NCBI RefSeq assembly: GCF_000208865.1
Contig: NC_018389.1
Coordinates: 992,001-1,056,000 of the forward strand
DNA from: Neospora caninum Liverpool
Taxonomy: Eukaryota; Apicomplexa; Conoidasida; Eucoccidiorida; Sarcocystidae
DNA length: 64,000 nucleotides
Direction of reading: 5' to 3'
A program made the translations under genes and the position numbers. The notes beneath the pieces were generated by a model. It ran no database searches. It was not told where the DNA came from and saw only the letters and a list, made by a program, of their open reading frames with translations. This document shows positions 61,088 through 64,000 of the stretch, piece after piece. Position 1 is the stretch's first letter. Each line of letters begins with the position of its first letter.

Positions 61088-64000
61088 CTGGTAAGCATCC
61101 GTGTCATCGCAATCGACCATTCGTAGCTGTCTACCAAAGGCTGAGAGGCACTGCTTTGTCTCACGAAACATAAGCTGCCCGCTCGATGTGAAGTCCCACC
61201 TGCAAGACCAAGTGCAGCCCACGCCACCACTACATGTCTCTGTTGAAGTAAGTGGGTGTGTTTTCACAGATCTTGGCATCACAGTCTTGGCCACTTAGAA
61301 GAACAGGAACGAGGTGGACATGCGTTTGCCCAACCCCGAAGATAAAACGGTATCGCATATTACTGTACCGACGTGTGACCGGAAACAGGAGTACAGCGCT
61401 ATCTCCTCCTCCTGCCCCGAACGTTATTTGAGGAACCGCTTACCAGAATTGGGACGTTCCTCGGCACCAGTCCAGTTTCCCTGACGGCTGCAAGCAAGCC
61501 TCGTCATCGTTCACTGGCATTACGTGTCCGACTTTCCTGAAACAAAAGAGAGAAGCCTCAAGTTGTACCTTGAGTGGAGGGCCATGAATATGCGTACTCG
61601 CAGAGATACTACCAAGAATGCTGCTGACACGGAAACGATATGACTCACCTAAAGAACATAAACGTTTGAGTTTCGCCGCCGTGACAACGCCCAAGGCCAA
61701 CAGCATGTCCAGGAGAGGCCCAGCCCATGTTGTCTAAGCACATTTCTACCTTGGCATTTCTCAAAGGACCTACGAAAATAAAAACGGAAGACATGGTCCC
61801 TACAGAAACTGGAAGCACCTACAGGGATAATAGTTGACAAACAAGAGTTCACCCCCAGGGGACGCGACCACGGCAGGCGGTCGATGCTGTCTAGCCAAAT
61901 TTGCGGTGAATGTCCACTGAAGCAGAAAACTAAAAGAAGGCACCTTTAAAACGGGAGAAAGAGACTGCCCAAAGAAGAGGCAGCACATAAAAAGCACTAG
62001 TTCGCACATCGACCGCCTTTTTCCCACAGGTGTCTGGTCTCCGTGCCAGCATTCCGGACAAAACAGAGAACGAGTAATCTTCTTCTCGTAGAATTAAGAA
62101 TCGGGCGTTCCGCTTACCCCCTGAAAAGCGGGTGACATCGCGCCAGTCTGCACCATCTTTCTCACGGAAGCAATTTTCCAAACTTCATCGGAGCACACAC
62201 TTCCTCGTTGCGGCCCTCTGAGGTTCCTGTCCCCTCCGTTCTTTCGTTTCCGTTTCCTCGCCAGAGAGCACGGAAATGTCGAGGCACTTACCTAGGTACG
62301 GGACGTCGTCGAGGGTGACGACATCTCCCTCAGGGAACACGTTTTCCATGAACCAGCGGAAGCTTTTGCACCCCTTCCGTTTTCTCCACTCTCTTCGTTT
62401 TTCGAGGCTTTCAGGTCTGTAGTTGACTTTGGGTTGCCCGATAACTCGCCAGGCCAGATCGGCGTACTCGTCCATCCACATCATCGTCCGCATCTTGTTG
62501 ATAGCGATGGAGTCGCCTGGACTGCTGTAGCCTGATCCGCCCTTTCGGAAGATGTGGTAGACGCGAGAGCACGGCGCACACTCCAAGACGCCGCCGCACT
62601 GCCAGAGTCTGAAACTAAGTTCCAAGTTTTCTGTTCCCCAGAACTGGAAGTCTTCGTCGTAGGCTCCAACGTCGAAGAAAAAGTCTTTGTTCGCGGCAAA
62701 CAGGCCTCCAGCCATCGCCGGCGAGGTCTGAAACTCGGTCGGAGACGGATAGCGTTCCGCAGGAGGCAGGCGCGCAGTCTGGTGGCCCTCGTACGAGTGC
62801 TCCATCATCTTCCAGAGAAACCCGAGTTTGCAGCCGATACCGCCCCCTATGTGATTGAAGGTTTCGGCGTCGATCCCGTCGATCTGGGGCATCACAACGC
62901 GCCGCCTGTCTTCTTGGATCCGCAGCAGCAGCGGCTCGAGCCACTGCGGACTGACTTCGATGTGGCTGTCGAGGATCACAAAGATAGGCGCGCGGCTCTC
63001 ACGTATCCCTTTCATGCGCGCACCGACAATCCCTTTGCGCACGCCGTTGCGGATCAGTCGCACCTTCGCAGGCAGCAGCCCGATGTACTCCACCAGCTGC
63101 TGGTTTCCGTCTTCCCGGATGTACGGCAACGTGCTGCCGTCGTCGACGAGAAGCAGCTCCTCCAGCAGCTGCGGAGGGGTGCCATTCAAAACGCTATGTA
63201 CTGACCGCATCAAAGTGGAGAACGGTTCGTTGTAAAACACAATGATCACTGAGGCCTTTGGCAGCGTGGCCAGGTCGTAGCTCAGGAGCCGGCACGACGG
63301 GTGGCGAGCGTCAGGCGCGGCGCGGTCCAGGTCCAGGTGGTCCGACAGATACAGGTTAAAGCCTCCCCCTCGAGCGAGTGCTCGAGGCATATTCAAATCC
63401 TGATCACGACAAACACCACGCGGCGCAGGAAGACGATTCCTCTCATGCAGCTACCACCCCACGAGAACGAAACGCCGCGGTAAACACACTCCCTGCTTGG
63501 TCAGCCAGGGCCAACATTTGCACTGATTTTCACACTATTTCCTGGGAATGAAAGAGTCCAGGGACCCAAGGAATGCACACAACGCGGCGTTTTGCCGGCG
63601 GCTCTGTATTTGAGGCCCGCAACCGCCGTACCTAGAGATGTTGGCATGCATGAAGCATCGAAACAACGCTCCCCCTCTTTGCTCAAACCTACTGCAGGAG
63701 GTGGGGGCCCGGGCGTGTACCCCGGTTGACCGTCCGGTTTTCTTCCGAGTCTTCCGTGAAGTCTGCCGGGGCCAGCTCCCTCGAGGATCTCCGACGTGCG
63801 GATGTCACCCTGGTGCTGCGCCCCGCTGGCTTCTTCAAAAGATGCTCCGCCTTCCTGCGCATCTCCGGGGGCATGCGCCGTTCGTCGGGCAGCATCGCCG
63901 AGGCTTTTGAGAGGCATTGACGAGGAATCTGAGCTCTTGAAGTAGTACTCAGACAGGAAGGCGACATTAACTGACAGCCACGCGACGCCGGCCAGAAGAA
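61088..64000 (-). CDS. Polypeptide N-acetylgalactosaminyltransferase (GalNAc-T, GT27), truncated at right edge
   Basis: Golgi type II membrane enzyme that starts mucin-type O-glycosylation by transferring GalNAc from UDP-GalNAc to Ser/Thr. Exons in phase: from beyond 64000 to 63693, then 63399-62292, 61769-61649, 61536-61444 and 61199-61088; the last exon was not located. At the window edge LLAGVAWLSVNVAFL looks like the signal anchor, followed by a Gly/Pro/Ser-rich stem. The catalytic exon carries SVIIVFYNEPFSTLMRSVHS, LLLVDDGS, the metal-binding DxH as ILDSHIEVSP, MAGGLFAANKDFFFDVGAYD, and WGTENLELSFRLWQCGG (usually WGGENLE), then HIFRKGGSGY. The C-terminal exons encode a ricin-B lectin domain with CLDNMGW, VGLGRCHGG and QFWWDFTSSGQL. 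It may correspond to a T. gondii ppGalNAc-T, perhaps T3, from remembered gene order. The 5' end lies outside the window. Confidence 0.88.

Noticed and set aside
62118..62182. Candidate exon of the GalNAc-transferase between catalytic and lectin exons
   Set aside because: In its plausible frame it ends in phase 0 and would force a stop in the next exon. Joining 62292 directly to 61769 is in phase and gives YLGPLRNAKVEMCLD, as expected for the family.

Overview
The window is nuclear DNA of a coccidian apicomplexan, most likely Toxoplasma gondii or a very close relative (Hammondia, Neospora). Genes are large with many small phase-consistent GT-AG introns. Exons are GC-rich, introns and spacers are littered with (TA)n microsatellites, and proteins carry long low-complexity, probably disordered insertions. 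From memory, the neighbouring deoxyribose-phosphate aldolase, Aurora-type kinase and polypeptide GalNAc-transferase resemble a T. gondii chromosome IV neighbourhood; this was not checked by any search.

Layout, left to right. (1) 397-13024, +: the 3' part of an adenylate-kinase-9-like protein with repeated nucleotide-kinase and YHS-like CPV modules; a 1 kb purine-only 9-bp minisatellite lies in one intron. (2) 14742-20835, -: GAA1/GPAA1, a subunit of the GPI transamidase. (3) 25367-32046, +: a secreted protein of unknown function with 27 copies of a 24-residue Pro/Glu-rich repeat. (4) 35052-46798, -: an Aurora-family kinase with about 1930 residues before the kinase core. Its C-lobe is interrupted by an assembly gap and a stray inverted copy of part of gene 3. 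(5) 49457-52861, -: an SF-assemblin/beta-giardin-like coiled-coil protein. (6) about 53088-53220: an AT-rich insert carrying the 3' part of a plastid-type tRNA-Pro(UGG), probably a nuclear plastid insertion. (7) 54794-56015, +: a deoxyribose-phosphate-aldolase homologue lacking both catalytic lysines. (8) about 56553-58617, -: a diverged protein resembling the C18orf63/DUF4708 family. (9) 61088 to beyond 64000, -: a polypeptide N-acetylgalactosaminyltransferase (GalNAc-T) with a ricin-type lectin tail.

The genes do not form an operon or a single pathway. GAA1 (GPI anchoring, ER) and GalNAc-T (mucin-type O-glycosylation, Golgi) both serve the secretory pathway. The AK9-like protein, the SF-assemblin and the Aurora kinase belong to axoneme, basal-body/centrosome and cell-division biology. 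The most useful results are the reconstruction of the mis-assembled kinase exon, the plastid tRNA fragment and the likely aldolase pseudoenzyme. Gene models were built by hand from splice sites and reading phase; 5' and 3' UTRs were not determined.
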